Positions 16,432 through 26,037 are shown, counted from the stretch's first letter. The stretch: DNA of 57,755 nt from Candidatus Gastranaerophilales bacterium (GCA_947589705.1 CANQCO010000002.1:1-57755), one strand, 5' to 3'. The notes: generated by a model from the sequence alone, not told the origin. Made by a program: numbers and translations.

Positions 16432-17540
16432 ACCCCTATAAACGTTCTTGTATTTTCTATTTTCGCCTTGTTTAACAATTTCTTTATTAAAAATAAAGTT
16501 ATAAAACTCATAAAAAGAACAAATAAATACCTTAATGACGCAATTCCTAATGATGAAATTACGCCGATAATATTATCTACAGGCAAAACCTTTGGCATTT
16601 TAAACCATTGATTAAATGCAAATACATAATACCAGTGTATAAAAAACAGACCGAAACTGTATTTTGCCGTAACATCCAGCCAATGATTTATTTTTTCATG
16701 CTTTATTATTGCCTCGTCATAGTGTTTTAAATACCCTAAGACAATAACAGTTAAGAATATTTTAGAGACTGTTCCATTTAAAAATATACCTCTGTTATTT
16801 AAAAAGACATCTAAACCCGCTGTTAACAGCATTAAAATAATAAATAAATATCTTTTTTCGTAGAAAATATCTATTTTTTCCTTATATTTAGATAAATACA
16901 TCCCGAAAACATACATAGAAGAGAAATGAACAAATCCCGAAAGAACATACTTTATATATTCAATATATTTATGAAAATAATCCAAATCACTTACCCACTC
17001 GGGTTCTATATCCGCTCTCGGTATAAAAACAGTAATTATAAACAATATAGGAAGCATTTTATATAAAATATTCTTTTTTTCTAAAGCTAAAAGAATATAG
17101 CTTAAAACAAAAAATATAACAATCATAGGAATAAACCACGTAGGAACATTATGTACTCTGCCTGTTGAGAGGAATACGCCGATTTGTAATATAGGATTCA
17201 GCCCTTCAAACGGATTCCCGTATAATTTTGGCAGGGTAAAACATAAAATTATCCCCGGAACCGCAGTTAAAATATATGGAATAATAACATTAAACCACTT
17301 CTTTTTCATATAATTTTTATACTCAAACTTATATGATAAATGCTGAAACAAAAATCCTGAAATAAATATAAAAAGAGCAGTACCCCCTGCAAATACTTCA
17401 AATGAAATATTATTAATTAAACTGCCTTTTGCACCTATCTGCATAGTATGCCCTGCAAGAATTAACAAAATAGCCAAACCTCTAAAAACATTTATATAAT
17501 TAAGTATCTGTTTCTTAGGCTTATCTTTTACTTCTTCCAT
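16428..17540 (-). CDS. Acyltransferase 3 family membrane protein
   Basis: The 370-residue protein has about ten predicted membrane helices and the family N-terminus (Y-I-N-V-F-R-G-L-A-I, then A-G-H-T with the conserved His near 27). Such enzymes O-acetylate or succinylate surface polysaccharides. A nearby galE supports a role in surface-glycan decoration, by context only. It stands alone, with a poly-T-rich region before the start. Confidence 0.8.
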   Translation of the reverse strand: MEEVKDKPKKQILNYINVFRGLAILLILAGHTMQIGAKGSLINNISFEVFAGGTALFIFISGFLFQHLSYKFEYKNYMKKKWFNVIIPYILTAVPGIILCFTLPKLYGNPFEGLNPILQIGVFLSTGRVHNVPTWFIPMIVIFFVLSYILLALEKKNILYKMLPILFIITVFIPRADIEPEWVSDLDYFHKYIEYIKYVLSGFVHFSSMYVFGMYLSKYKEKIDIFYEKRYLFIILMLLTAGLDVFLNNRGIFLNGTVSKIFLTVIVLGYLKHYDEAIIKHEKINHWLDVTAKYSFGLFFIHWYYVFAFNQWFKMPKVLPVDNIIGVISSLGIASLRYLFVLFMSFITLFLIKKLLNKAKIENTRTFIGV

Positions 17541-17606
17541 TTTTTATTCCTTTTTTGAAATCATTTTATCAAAAAAAGAAATTAAAAATATTATTTTATA
17601 ATAAAA

Positions 17607-17948
17607 TCAGATACCTTTTCTTTGTTTTATTTCAGCTATTTTAGCCTTCATATCAACACCTGCTTTTATTTCAAGTTTTCTAATTTCATCAAAAATTTCT
17701 TTCATAGTAATATCAAAATGAGGATTATTAATATTAGTACCAATAAGTGAATCTTTATGTTTTTGAATTTCTATTTGAGTTCTATCTAAAATATCCGTAA
17801 CTTCTTTAATTTCATCATTGGTAAAATTTATTGCAGAAAGAGCTTTTATCATATCATTTTTAATTTTCTCACGTTCCTGCATTATTTTTTCAGTTTTATT
17901 TTCCTCTAAGAATCCAAGAGACTCACCAACTTTTTTAAAAAAATTCAT
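17607..17948 (-). CDS. Small coiled-coil hypothetical protein
   Basis: The 113-residue protein is predicted fully alpha-helical and highly charged, with a heptad-like pattern over about 20-65. There is no signal peptide or known motif. It lies three bases after the stop of the radical SAM gene (stop at 17952, this start at 17948), so it is co-translated with that enzyme and may be a partner or carrier. This is inferred from spacing only. Confidence 0.55.
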   Translation of the reverse strand: MNFFKKVGESLGFLEENKTEKIMQEREKIKNDMIKALSAINFTNDEIKEVTDILDRTQIEIQKHKDSLIGTNINNPHFDITMKEIFDEIRKLEIKAGVDMKAKIAEIKQRKGI

Positions 17949-17951
17949 TTG

Positions 17952-19781
17952 TTATAACCCCCATATTTTCTTTAAATCAAACTCAGAAACATACTTAGTT
18001 CCATATTTAGAAATGTATAAGAAAAGCCATTCTCTATACCTTAAACACATCCATAACGGAGTTTTGTAGGCAATAGAACTTTGAGTTTTACAAATACCTA
18101 ATATTTCATTTAATTCGGCTTTAGATAAACCAACAGAATCAAAATTAATATTAGGAGAAAATTCTTCTTCAGCCGGATATATTTTTGTAATCCCATATTT
18201 CATAGGATCCATAGACAATTTAGAATGACGCCCCATAGTAAAAACACTTCTGCCGTATGAATGGATAATATCTTTATTTTCAACAATCATTTGTACAGTT
18301 TTTAAAGCATCTTGACGTGTTTCTGTTGGAAAACCAAAGAATATAAAAGCAAAATTCCATATACCGGCATTTTTGGAATAAGTTAAAATCTCAAATCGTT
18401 TATTAATATCAATACCCTTATTAATTAATTTCATAACATCTTCAGAACCTGATTCCAATCCCCACATTATCATTCTTAATCCTGCATTATAAGCTTTTTT
18501 TAGTATTTCTTCAGTAAAAGCAGTTTCTAATCTCGCATCACAAAAAAACTTCACATCCATTTTTTCATTATTCATTTTATCGGATAACTCATCCAAATAT
18601 AAAGGTGATACGGATTCATCAATAAATTCATATTTTGAAATATTATATCTATTTTTATAATATTTCATCTCTGATATTACTTTATCAATATTTTTTATAT
18701 TAAAATTCTGCCCAAAACCCTGATCGCAAAAACTGCATTTCCCCCAATAACATCCTCTTGACGATTGAAACGGTAGTACAATTTCAGGTGAAAAATACAA
18801 ACTTAAATTATAATCTTCTAAACTTACAGGAAACATATCATTTAATTTAACAGGCGTCATCTTTTCATTTTGCATTACCAAACCTGATTTTAAATACATT
18901 AAATTTGGAACTTCTTCAATCGAAATTTCATTATTAATAAATTTTGCAAGTTCAACAATAGGTCCTTCACCTTCTTCTATAGAAACACTATCAGCAAATA
19001 TTTCAAAAAAATCCTTATGTTTTTTCAATTCATCTGCTATTCTTCCAAAAAAGTTACCACCAATATTTATATGAGCATTCGTATTTACTTTTAATAAATT
19101 AGCAAGCGTAAGCCCTGCTATAATTTGACTTGAAGAATTTATTGATATAGCTATAAAATCATAATGTTCTTTTAGTATTTCTTCTTTCTTTTCATTAAAA
19201 AAATCTATAAATATATTTGAATTTTTATCAAAAACAAAATACTTTATACTATCATAATTAAATTTAAAAAAAAGATTATTTAAACTATCAAAATTTAGCC
19301 TATTAGGAAGATATGGAAGTGAAATAATATCCAATGCCTTATCTATAACATTTAGTGACTTTATAAAAAATTCAGGATTATAAAATTCTTGACTTTTTAT
19401 AGTTTTTACAGCATTCTCTATCATTTCCGGGATTAATTTTAAATAATTTTGATTATTATTTATATAATTCTTAATTTCACTATACTTATAAATACTTATT
19501 TGTTCACTAAAAGTATAATCATTAATTAATTTCTTCGGATTTAAAATACTTTTTAATTCAAATCTCAATATCTCATAAATAGCTTTTGCTTTCTCAATAG
19601 CATTAATTATATAATCTTTTTTTAAAACTTTATTATAAAATTCTATATTTAAATCTAATGCTCTTGCATTAAAGTTATTAGCTTTTAATTGTCCAATTAA
19701 AGAAGGTATAGCAAAATGAGGACTTATCGGAGTCCACTGTGGTGGGAAAATCAGTATTAGCTTTTTTGACCTTGAATCCAT
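17952..19781 (-). CDS. B12-binding-domain radical SAM protein
   Basis: The 609-residue protein starts with the P-P-Q-W-T-P-I-S-P-H segment typical of the cobalamin-binding (MTR/oxidative cyclase) radical SAM class. An inserted helical stretch (about 45-200) is followed by the G-G-N-F-F-G part of a Rossmann-like domain, and then the radical SAM core with C-Y-W-G-K-C-S-F-C (CxxxCxxC). The later motif G-L-E-S-G-S is the SAM-binding strand. These enzymes methylate or rearrange unreactive carbon atoms in antibiotics, lipids or cofactors. The long N-terminal insert has no match I know. Its only operon partner is the small coiled-coil protein. Confidence 0.75.
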   Translation of the reverse strand: MDSRSKKLILIFPPQWTPISPHFAIPSLIGQLKANNFNARALDLNIEFYNKVLKKDYIINAIEKAKAIYEILRFELKSILNPKKLINDYTFSEQISIYKYSEIKNYINNNQNYLKLIPEMIENAVKTIKSQEFYNPEFFIKSLNVIDKALDIISLPYLPNRLNFDSLNNLFFKFNYDSIKYFVFDKNSNIFIDFFNEKKEEILKEHYDFIAISINSSSQIIAGLTLANLLKVNTNAHINIGGNFFGRIADELKKHKDFFEIFADSVSIEEGEGPIVELAKFINNEISIEEVPNLMYLKSGLVMQNEKMTPVKLNDMFPVSLEDYNLSLYFSPEIVLPFQSSRGCYWGKCSFCDQGFGQNFNIKNIDKVISEMKYYKNRYNISKYEFIDESVSPLYLDELSDKMNNEKMDVKFFCDARLETAFTEEILKKAYNAGLRMIMWGLESGSEDVMKLINKGIDINKRFEILTYSKNAGIWNFAFIFFGFPTETRQDALKTVQMIVENKDIIHSYGRSVFTMGRHSKLSMDPMKYGITKIYPAEEEFSPNINFDSVGLSKAELNEILGICKTQSSIAYKTPLWMCLRYREWLFLYISKYGTKYVSEFDLKKIWGL

Positions 19782-19923
19782 ATTGATATACTATTTCATA
19801 TTTCCCATTTTTTTTCAATAATTTTAAATATTGATTTTTTACTTAATATTTCTTAACAAAAAAGGCAATAAAATCTTACACATATACTTTATATATATAA
19901 CAATAAAAAGAAAGAGAGTAATT

Positions 19924-20643
19924 ATGTCAAATACTATTAACTATAATGATTTTTTATCTGAATTACAAGCACAAGGTTTAAAAACTACATATACATCAGA
20001 AAAAGAAGCAGATTTTTCTGATTACGGAAATGCCTTATCAGCAGATTTGAAAGCACAAATAGCAGATAGTTTTGATAATGAAAGAGATTACCAAATGCAG
20101 GCAGAAATCGCAGGATTGTATAAAGGAAAAGGCTCAAACTTTATGAATAGTCAATCTTTTATATCAGGATGTAAAGGATTGGGATATGATGTAAAAGTCC
20201 AATATGTAAAAACATCATATATTTCAGATTATAAAGCAGGTAATTTTTCAAATAGTGTTACTAACGGAGCTATAGCCGTTTATACAATATCTGATGGAAT
20301 GGGCGGAGAAATAAAAATTGCCGATGCTAATGGAAACGGCGGACTTGAAACAGAAGAATTATTTATGAATAATATCTTAGGTGATGTTATGAAAGATATA
20401 AACATTCCTACAAATTCTGTCAGCACTTCCTCTTCTGAATCTTCAACAGAAGGAAATATAAATATTCTAAATACTAATAACAATCAAGATAAAAAAATTA
20501 CACAAGAAGATTTTAATACAAAAGTTGAAAAATATTTAAATCGTGGTTTTTCAAAAGAAATGGCAATTATAAAAGCAAAAATAGAACTTAATATTATGTC
20601 TATGAATTATACAGGTTCATATAATGATGAATCAGCTGCTTAA
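19924..20643 (+). CDS. EF-hand-type calcium-binding protein
   Basis: A 239-residue protein, with the start at 19924 preferred because AAAGAGAGTAATT precedes it. No signal peptide is evident. Residues 134-145 form a canonical EF-hand loop (D134, N136, N138, G139, L141, E145). A second, weaker loop sits at 185-196 (N185, N187, D189, K191, I192, D196), followed by a helix. A Ser-rich linker (about 164-176) separates them. The N-terminal 130 residues match nothing I know. It is a single-gene unit with a strong terminator. A calcium-sensing or dockerin-like role is possible. Confidence 0.6.
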   Translation: MSNTINYNDFLSELQAQGLKTTYTSEKEADFSDYGNALSADLKAQIADSFDNERDYQMQAEIAGLYKGKGSNFMNSQSFISGCKGLGYDVKVQYVKTSYISDYKAGNFSNSVTNGAIAVYTISDGMGGEIKIADANGNGGLETEELFMNNILGDVMKDINIPTNSVSTSSSESSTEGNINILNTNNNQDKKITQEDFNTKVEKYLNRGFSKEMAIIKAKIELNIMSMNYTGSYNDESAA

Positions 20644-20656
20644 ATAAAGAAGTAAA

Positions 20657-20689
20657 TAAAAAAAGCCGATTTTTTAATCGGCTTTTTTT
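20657..20689. terminator. Bidirectional rho-independent terminator
   Basis: AAGCCGAT and ATCGGCTT form an eight-pair stem, flanked by A-runs on the left and TTTTTTT on the right. It closes the EF-hand gene and separates it from the his genes. Confidence 0.9.
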
Positions 20690-20792
20690 ATTTACATATT
20701 TTTAAATACTTTTATTTTGTTATAATTAATTTTTTATCATTTTAAATATATTTTGTTTAATCTATAATTTATCCTAAAAGGAAGGGAAAAAT

Positions 20793-22019
20793 ATGATTAT
20801 TCCAAGTATAGACTTAATGGATGGAAAAGCTGTTCAACTAAGACAGGGAAAAGAAAAAGTTCTTGAAAAAGAAAATGTTTTAGAACTTGCAAAATACTAC
20901 TCTCGTTTTGGTGAAATAAGCGTAATAGATTTAGATGCGGCAATGAATAAGGGTGAGAATGAAGATCTTATAAAAGAAATATGTAAAATAGCCCATTGCA
21001 GAGTCGGCGGAGGAATAAGAGATATAGATAAGGCAAAAAGAATAATTGCAAACGGTGCAAAGCAAATAATAATAGGAACTGCTGCCAATGAAGAATTTTT
21101 GTCAAAACTACCTAAAGATAAAGTTATTGTTGCGATAGATTCAAGGCAAGGGAAAATAACCGTAGAAGGCTGGACTACGCAAATAAACGCATCACCTGAA
21201 GACTATATTAAAAGATTTGATAATTTCTGCTCGGGATATCTTTATACAATAGTTGATAAAGAAGGAATGATGCAGGGAACGGATATAGCTGCAATAAAAA
21301 AAATAAGAGAATTAACGAAAAAACCTATTATAGCAGCAGGCGGTATATCAACAATTGAAGAGATTAAAACTCTTGTTAAAATGAATGTATCGACTCAATT
21401 AGGTATGAGTATTTATACGGGAGCTGTCAACTTAGAAGATGCTTATATTTCGGTTATGGATTTTGATAAACAAAACGGACTGATTCCGACAATTGTTCAG
21501 GATATAGAAACAAAACAAGTCTTAATGCTTGCTTATTCAAATAAAGAGTCTTTAAGAAAGTCTCTGTCTGAAGGATTAGCTACATATTACAGCCGTTCAA
21601 GAAAAGAATTATGGACAAAGGGACTGACCTCAGGAAATACTCAGGAATTAATAAGCGCAAAATTTGACTGTGATCAAGATACGCTTCTATTTAAGGTAAA
21701 GCAAAAAGGAGTTGCCTGCCATACAGGAAGATACTCCTGCTTTGAAGACAGAGATTTTTGTATAAATGAATTATACAACCTGCTTTTGGACAGAAAGGCT
21801 AAAATGCCCGAAAATTCTTATACAACAAAACTGTTTAAAGACGAATTTAAACTACAAAGAAAAATCATGGAAGAAGCATTTGAGTCCGTAAACTTTGAAA
21901 AAGGTGACGGCTTAGAATGGGAAGCAAGCGACCTTACATATCATATGCTCACATATATGGCGCTTCACAATGTTACTCCGCAAGATATACTCAATAATTT
22001 AGCTTCAAGAACAAAATAG
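20793..22019 (+). CDS. hisA-hisIE: Trifunctional histidine biosynthesis protein HisA-HisI-HisE
   Basis: The 408-residue protein joins three enzymes. Residues 1-225 are HisA (ProFAR isomerase): it starts I-I-P-S-I-D-L-M-D-G-K, has G-G-G-I-R (72-76) and the second catalytic region V-D-K-E-G (154-158). Residues 226-330 are HisI (PR-AMP cyclohydrolase), with S-R-S-R-K-E-L-W, metal ligands in D292-C-D-Q-D296 and C309-H310. Residues 331-408 are HisE (PR-ATP pyrophosphohydrolase). HisIE fusions are common; fusion to HisA is unusual. There is no internal start with a good ribosome binding site. hisD follows after eight bases. These are four of the ten pathway reactions. Confidence 0.9.
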   Translation: MIIPSIDLMDGKAVQLRQGKEKVLEKENVLELAKYYSRFGEISVIDLDAAMNKGENEDLIKEICKIAHCRVGGGIRDIDKAKRIIANGAKQIIIGTAANEEFLSKLPKDKVIVAIDSRQGKITVEGWTTQINASPEDYIKRFDNFCSGYLYTIVDKEGMMQGTDIAAIKKIRELTKKPIIAAGGISTIEEIKTLVKMNVSTQLGMSIYTGAVNLEDAYISVMDFDKQNGLIPTIVQDIETKQVLMLAYSNKESLRKSLSEGLATYYSRSRKELWTKGLTSGNTQELISAKFDCDQDTLLFKVKQKGVACHTGRYSCFEDRDFCINELYNLLLDRKAKMPENSYTTKLFKDEFKLQRKIMEEAFESVNFEKGDGLEWEASDLTYHMLTYMALHNVTPQDILNNLASRTK

Positions 22020-22027
22020 GATTAAAT

Positions 22028-23284
22028 ATGAAAATATATACTTATAAAGAAATTGATGAAAATTTCTTTTCTAAAATTGAATTTGAAAATATTGATTCCG
22101 TAGCTCAAATAATAAAAGATGTAAGAGAAAACGGTGACAGTGCCGTAAGAAAATATTCAAAAGTCTTTGGTGATGGAGATATAGAGGAATTTAAAGTTAC
22201 AAAAAAAGAAATTGAGGATATTGTAAATTCAATTGACCAAAAGACAAAAGACACAATAAAATTTGCAATAAAAAATGTTGAAACATTTGCAAAAGCTCAA
22301 TTAAACAGCATTAAAAATCTTGAAACAGAAGTTAACGGAAATATTCTTGGACACAAAATTATCCCTATAGAATCAATAGGCTGTTATATTCCGGGAGGCA
22401 ACTATCCTCTTCCCTCAAGCGCAATAATGACAATAGTACCGGCTAAAGCTGCGGGAGTAAAAAGAATTGCGGCTGTATCACCAAAAATACAGCCCGTAAC
22501 AGTATGCGCAGCATACTTAGCAGGTGCTGATGAAATATATAGAATTGGTGGAGTTCAAGCAGTAGCAGCTCTTGCCTACGGAACTCAAAGTATAAAAAAA
22601 GTAAATAAAATAACTGGACCCGGAAACAAGTTTGTTACGTCAGCAAAGAAACAAGTATTTGGAGAATGCGGAATTGATTTTCTGGCAGGTCCGAGTGAAG
22701 TTCTGATAGTTGCAGATAACAGCGCAAACCCTGATTTTGTTGCAGCAGATATGCTTGCACAGTGTGAACACGATAAAGATGCCCGTGCTTTTTTAATTTG
22801 CACCTCAAAAGAATTTGCGCAAAAGGTTAATATGAAAGCAGAGGAATATTTAAAAACTCTTTCAACAAAAGAAATAGCAGAAATTTCCTACTCTAAATCC
22901 TATGCAGTAATTGTTAATAATATAGATGAAGCAGTAGAACTTGCAAATAAAAAAGCCCCCGAGCACCTTGAATTGTGCATAGATAATTTAGAAAAATACA
23001 CTGATAAATTTACGAATTACGGTTCAATGTTTATAGGCAGTTATTCGGCGGAGGTTTTCGGAGATTATGTATCAGGCACAAATCATACTTTGCCGACTAA
23101 TCAAGTTGCCAAATATTCAGGCGGTTTAAGCGTATTTGATTATATAAAAATACAGACATATCAAATAATTAAAGCTTCTTCTTTAAAAGAAACAGCTCAA
23201 AATGCTTCAGATTTAGCGAAAATTGAAGGACTTAGCGCACATAAACTGGCTGCTGACGTAAGGCTCAATTCAATTGATAAATAG
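22028..23284 (+). CDS. hisD: Histidinol dehydrogenase
   Basis: Carries out the last two oxidations of histidine synthesis (histidinol to histidine), using NAD and a zinc ion. The 418-residue protein has the NAD-site region G-P-G-N-K-F-V, the G-P-S-E-V-L-I motif, and the catalytic P-E-H-L-E-L and G-T-N-H-T-L-P-T motifs (in E. coli numbering E326, H327). Normal length. Co-transcribed with the HisA-IE fusion; the stop is three bases from that of the convergent acetyltransferase. Confidence 0.95.
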   Translation: MKIYTYKEIDENFFSKIEFENIDSVAQIIKDVRENGDSAVRKYSKVFGDGDIEEFKVTKKEIEDIVNSIDQKTKDTIKFAIKNVETFAKAQLNSIKNLETEVNGNILGHKIIPIESIGCYIPGGNYPLPSSAIMTIVPAKAAGVKRIAAVSPKIQPVTVCAAYLAGADEIYRIGGVQAVAALAYGTQSIKKVNKITGPGNKFVTSAKKQVFGECGIDFLAGPSEVLIVADNSANPDFVAADMLAQCEHDKDARAFLICTSKEFAQKVNMKAEEYLKTLSTKEIAEISYSKSYAVIVNNIDEAVELANKKAPEHLELCIDNLEKYTDKFTNYGSMFIGSYSAEVFGDYVSGTNHTLPTNQVAKYSGGLSVFDYIKIQTYQIIKASSLKETAQNASDLAKIEGLSAHKLAADVRLNSIDK

Positions 23285-23287
23285 CAA

Positions 23288-23845
23288 TTACAATTCTTTT
23301 ATTTTTTTAGCAGGAACGCCATAAGCAAGAGAATTATCAGGAATATCCTTAGTAACAACAGAGCCTGCCCCTATAACAACATTATTTCCAATTGTTACAC
23401 CACCCAAAACAACTACATTTCCGCCTATCCAAACATTATTACCGACATGAATCGGTTTTGCATATTCAAGTCCCTTATTTCTTGTAACCCAATCCAAAGG
23501 ATGACCTGCCGCATAAAAAGCACAATTAGGTGCTATAAAAACATTATCACCAAAAGTTACTTTAGCGCAGTCTAAAATTATCAGATTATGGTTAGAATAA
23601 AAATTTTCACCTATTTCTATGTTATAACCGTAATCACACATAAAAGGTTGTTCAATTAAAAATTTTTCTTTAGTTTTCCCTAATATTTTTCTGATTAAAA
23701 TTTCTCTTTCATTAATTTTTTCGGGAGAGAGATTATTATGTTGAAAACACAAAATTTTACAGTCAGTTCTTTCCTGAATCAAAGACTTATCATAATTGGC
23801 ATTATACAATTCGCCTTTAAGCATTTTTTCTTTTTCTGTAGTCAT
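23288..23845 (-). CDS. Maltose/galactoside O-acetyltransferase family (hexapeptide repeat)
   Basis: The 185-residue product has the N-terminal Maa/NodL-type domain (E-K-M-L-K-G-E-L-Y-N-A-N-Y-D) followed by a left-handed beta-helix of hexapeptide repeats, the catalytic His in Y-A-A-G-H-P-L-D and the acetyl-CoA loop I-G-G-N-V-V-V-L-G-G-V-T-I-G. The frame is open to 23938, but upstream codons run through a terminator hairpin, so I place the start at 23845. It acetylates a sugar or cell-surface building block; the exact acceptor is unknown. Confidence 0.85.
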   Translation of the reverse strand: MTTEKEKMLKGELYNANYDKSLIQERTDCKILCFQHNNLSPEKINEREILIRKILGKTKEKFLIEQPFMCDYGYNIEIGENFYSNHNLIILDCAKVTFGDNVFIAPNCAFYAAGHPLDWVTRNKGLEYAKPIHVGNNVWIGGNVVVLGGVTIGNNVVIGAGSVVTKDIPDNSLAYGVPAKKIKEL

Positions 23846-23876
23846 AAATATATGATAACATAATATAAAAAAATAA

Positions 23877-23909
23877 AAATGATGGCTTAATTTTTTTAAG
23901 CCATCATTT
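23877..23909 (-). terminator. Rho-independent terminator (minus strand)
   Basis: ATGATGGCTTAA and TTAAGCCATCAT form a 12-pair stem with a T-run on the minus-strand 3' side. It closes the small secreted-protein gene at 23920-24204. Confidence 0.88.
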
Positions 23910-23919
23910 GTTACATTAA

Positions 23920-24204
23920 TTAAATTCTGTTTTCCCAAACCCCGCCTTGCCTATCTACAACAGCATCATAGCAAGACCAGATTCTAAATACGCCTGTTAA
24001 ACCAAGAAGTGCATGAGTCCAATTCTTTTCTGATTTTTGACCGTTAACAGCTTGACCGATTCCAGGCCAAACAAGTAGTGATAAAGCACCTGCACCTATA
24101 GATTTAGCCGTAACTTTTCCATTTTGTCCATGTGTTCCTGCTAAAGCAGGCATTTGAACACATAATAATGAGATAATAAACATAATGATTAAACTTTTTT
24201 TCAT
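23920..24204 (-). CDS. Small secreted/membrane hypothetical protein
   Basis: The 94-residue protein has a signal peptide (about 1-22, ending A-L-A-G) and a hydrophobic stretch (about 36-50) with L-V-W-P-G-I-G-Q-A-V-N-G, reminiscent of small TM2-like membrane proteins with W-P-G-x-G-Q. The end (D-R-Q-G-G-V-W) is polar. Start: a GGAGG element precedes the ATG. It is monocistronic with a strong terminator. Function unknown. Confidence 0.6.
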   Translation of the reverse strand: MKKSLIIMFIISLLCVQMPALAGTHGQNGKVTAKSIGAGALSLLVWPGIGQAVNGQKSEKNWTHALLGLTGVFRIWSCYDAVVDRQGGVWENRI

Positions 24205-24280
24205 TTTCTATACCTCCATTTTTTTGAAATAAAATATAATATAAATTATCACTTAAAAAAAGTCAATTAATACTAAAAAT

Positions 24281-24320
24281 AATAAAACCGGTCATAACAA
24301 TAACTAATGCCGGTTTTATT
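24281..24320 (-). terminator. Rho-independent terminator (minus strand)
   Basis: AATAAAACCGG and CCGGTTTTATT pair over 11 bases, extended by CAT/ATG inside. It lies just downstream of the minus-strand gene ending at 24333. The stem is symmetric and could act in both directions. Confidence 0.75.
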
Positions 24321-24332
24321 ATTTATCGAATA

Positions 24333-24824
24333 TTAAGCATTGATTTTTTCTTGCAGTATTTCATCAATACTAACTTTACAATCCATTTTTTCTTGAATAT
24401 CGGACAATTGTTTTTCAATATTAAAATTAATGGCTTTTTTATTTTTATTTGTTCTTAAACCTTTAATTATTTCATCATATACGATATAAGAATTTAATTG
24501 CATGTAGGATTTAATATCTTTAGCTTTTTTATTAGATTTCAATAAATTTTCGCTTCTTGTGAATGTATATTTAATAATTGAATCAAGAATATATTTATTC
24601 TGTCTTAAAGATTGATGTTCTTCATTGTTAATGAGAGTATTCAATAAAATTTTGCAATGAGTTTGAATAGTATTAATAATACTTTTTCTTTGAATCCAAG
24701 GAATAGACTTAGAAATTGTCTTTTCACATTGATTCATCTTTTTTTGTGCATACTTAACAAACAAAAACTTTTTAATGTTATCTTTCAATTCATTCATTGC
24801 CAGTGTTTCCTCTCTATCCGTCAT
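24333..24824 (-). CDS. Hypothetical helical protein
   Basis: The 163-residue protein is predicted wholly alpha-helical, Lys/Asn/Ile-rich, with no signal peptide and no motif I recognise. An alternative start at M10 is possible. It is a single gene between two transcription units, closed by a terminator. Confidence 0.55.
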   Translation of the reverse strand: MTDREETLAMNELKDNIKKFLFVKYAQKKMNQCEKTISKSIPWIQRKSIINTIQTHCKILLNTLINNEEHQSLRQNKYILDSIIKYTFTRSENLLKSNKKAKDIKSYMQLNSYIVYDEIIKGLRTNKNKKAINFNIEKQLSDIQEKMDCKVSIDEILQEKINA

Positions 24825-24997
24825 ATTTTTTATATCATAAATTTATAATTTGGAACTACTCCATTTGAATGGTAATTTTAGTAAACCCAAAGTTAATTTT
24901 TGTTAATTAATAAATAAAGATACAAATAGATATGGCAAATTTTTTTATTCTTACTTTTTCAGATAGCGAAGTTAAGAGACAAAATAGGAAAAAGACA

Positions 24998-26026
24998 ATG
25001 GAAACTAAAATATTTAATGTAGAAATTCAAGGAAATAAAATAACAAGAATTACACCCCTGAATCAAAATGTACAAACAAATTTCAATGGAACACAAAATA
25101 ATAAGAAATCACAGCAGGATACATATGAAAGTACAGTAAAACATCCGATAAGATTAGATCAAAAAAATTATAAACCGGTTAAAGTAATTTGCGCACTATT
25201 AGCAGCACTTGGAATTACAACAGCATATCACGATATAGCACAAGGTAGCAATAAAGAACCTATAATTGATCCAAGTACAAGTACAAGTACGCAGGTAGGT
25301 TCAGACTCTGAAGAAACAAATATAATAAAAACTAGTAATGGCGACGTAGAAATTGAAATACCTGAAGAAAATTCTGAACAATCTGAAATAGATACTAAAG
25401 AAGCCAAGTTAGCAGAAGAACCTGAAATAAAAGAACCTACACTAGAAGAAAAAGCATTGCAAATAATAGAAAATGATGAAGAAGTAAAAGAATCATATGA
25501 AAATTTATTAGGAGCATTAAATACACTATCAGAAGAAATAGGAGAAGATGCACTGCCATTATTAAAATCAAGAATTGAAGAATTAGGTGAAGGGAAAGTA
25601 AATTTACATGATTTAGTAAAAATATTATACATAGAATCAGGCGGACATATATACGATGAAGATGGCGGATTACTTAAGAGTTCAAGTCAAGCAACCGGAC
25701 CTTTTCAAATCAGACCAATTGGAGAAAAAGATTTAAATAATAGATTTAATTTAAATTTAGATATAAATAATCCATATGACAATATTGACGCAGCAATAAT
25801 ATATTTAAGATTTTTACATGATCAAAAGCAGCAACAATTATCAGAAGGTGCAATTCTACCAACAGGAGACAATTTAACTCATGCAATTCTATGGGGATAC
25901 AATGCAGGTGCTTGGGCTGATGGACTTAGTGAACAAACAATAAATTATTTGGCAGAATTTGACAAATTAAGTATTGTTGATAAATATCCGGAAGTTGCAG
26001 CTTATCTATACAGAGAAGAAATATAA
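24998..26026 (+). CDS. Membrane-anchored lytic transglycosylase-like protein
   Basis: The 342-residue protein (start at 24998, AGGAAAAAG upstream) has an N-terminal N-F-N-G motif (28-31), a membrane segment at about 59-78, a Ser/Thr and Glu-rich linker (91-150) and an SLT-like domain from about 170. The domain contains the catalytic Glu E213 in Y-I-E-S-G-G, then A-T-G-P-F-Q-I, the Y-L-R-F-L helix and W-G-Y-N-A-G. It would cleave peptidoglycan outside the membrane, type II orientation. The linker includes a short tandem repeat of AGTACA at nucleotide level. Monocistronic. Confidence 0.75.
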   Translation: METKIFNVEIQGNKITRITPLNQNVQTNFNGTQNNKKSQQDTYESTVKHPIRLDQKNYKPVKVICALLAALGITTAYHDIAQGSNKEPIIDPSTSTSTQVGSDSEETNIIKTSNGDVEIEIPEENSEQSEIDTKEAKLAEEPEIKEPTLEEKALQIIENDEEVKESYENLLGALNTLSEEIGEDALPLLKSRIEELGEGKVNLHDLVKILYIESGGHIYDEDGGLLKSSSQATGPFQIRPIGEKDLNNRFNLNLDINNPYDNIDAAIIYLRFLHDQKQQQLSEGAILPTGDNLTHAILWGYNAGAWADGLSEQTINYLAEFDKLSIVDKYPEVAAYLYREEI

Positions 26027-26037
26027 ATATACAAAAG

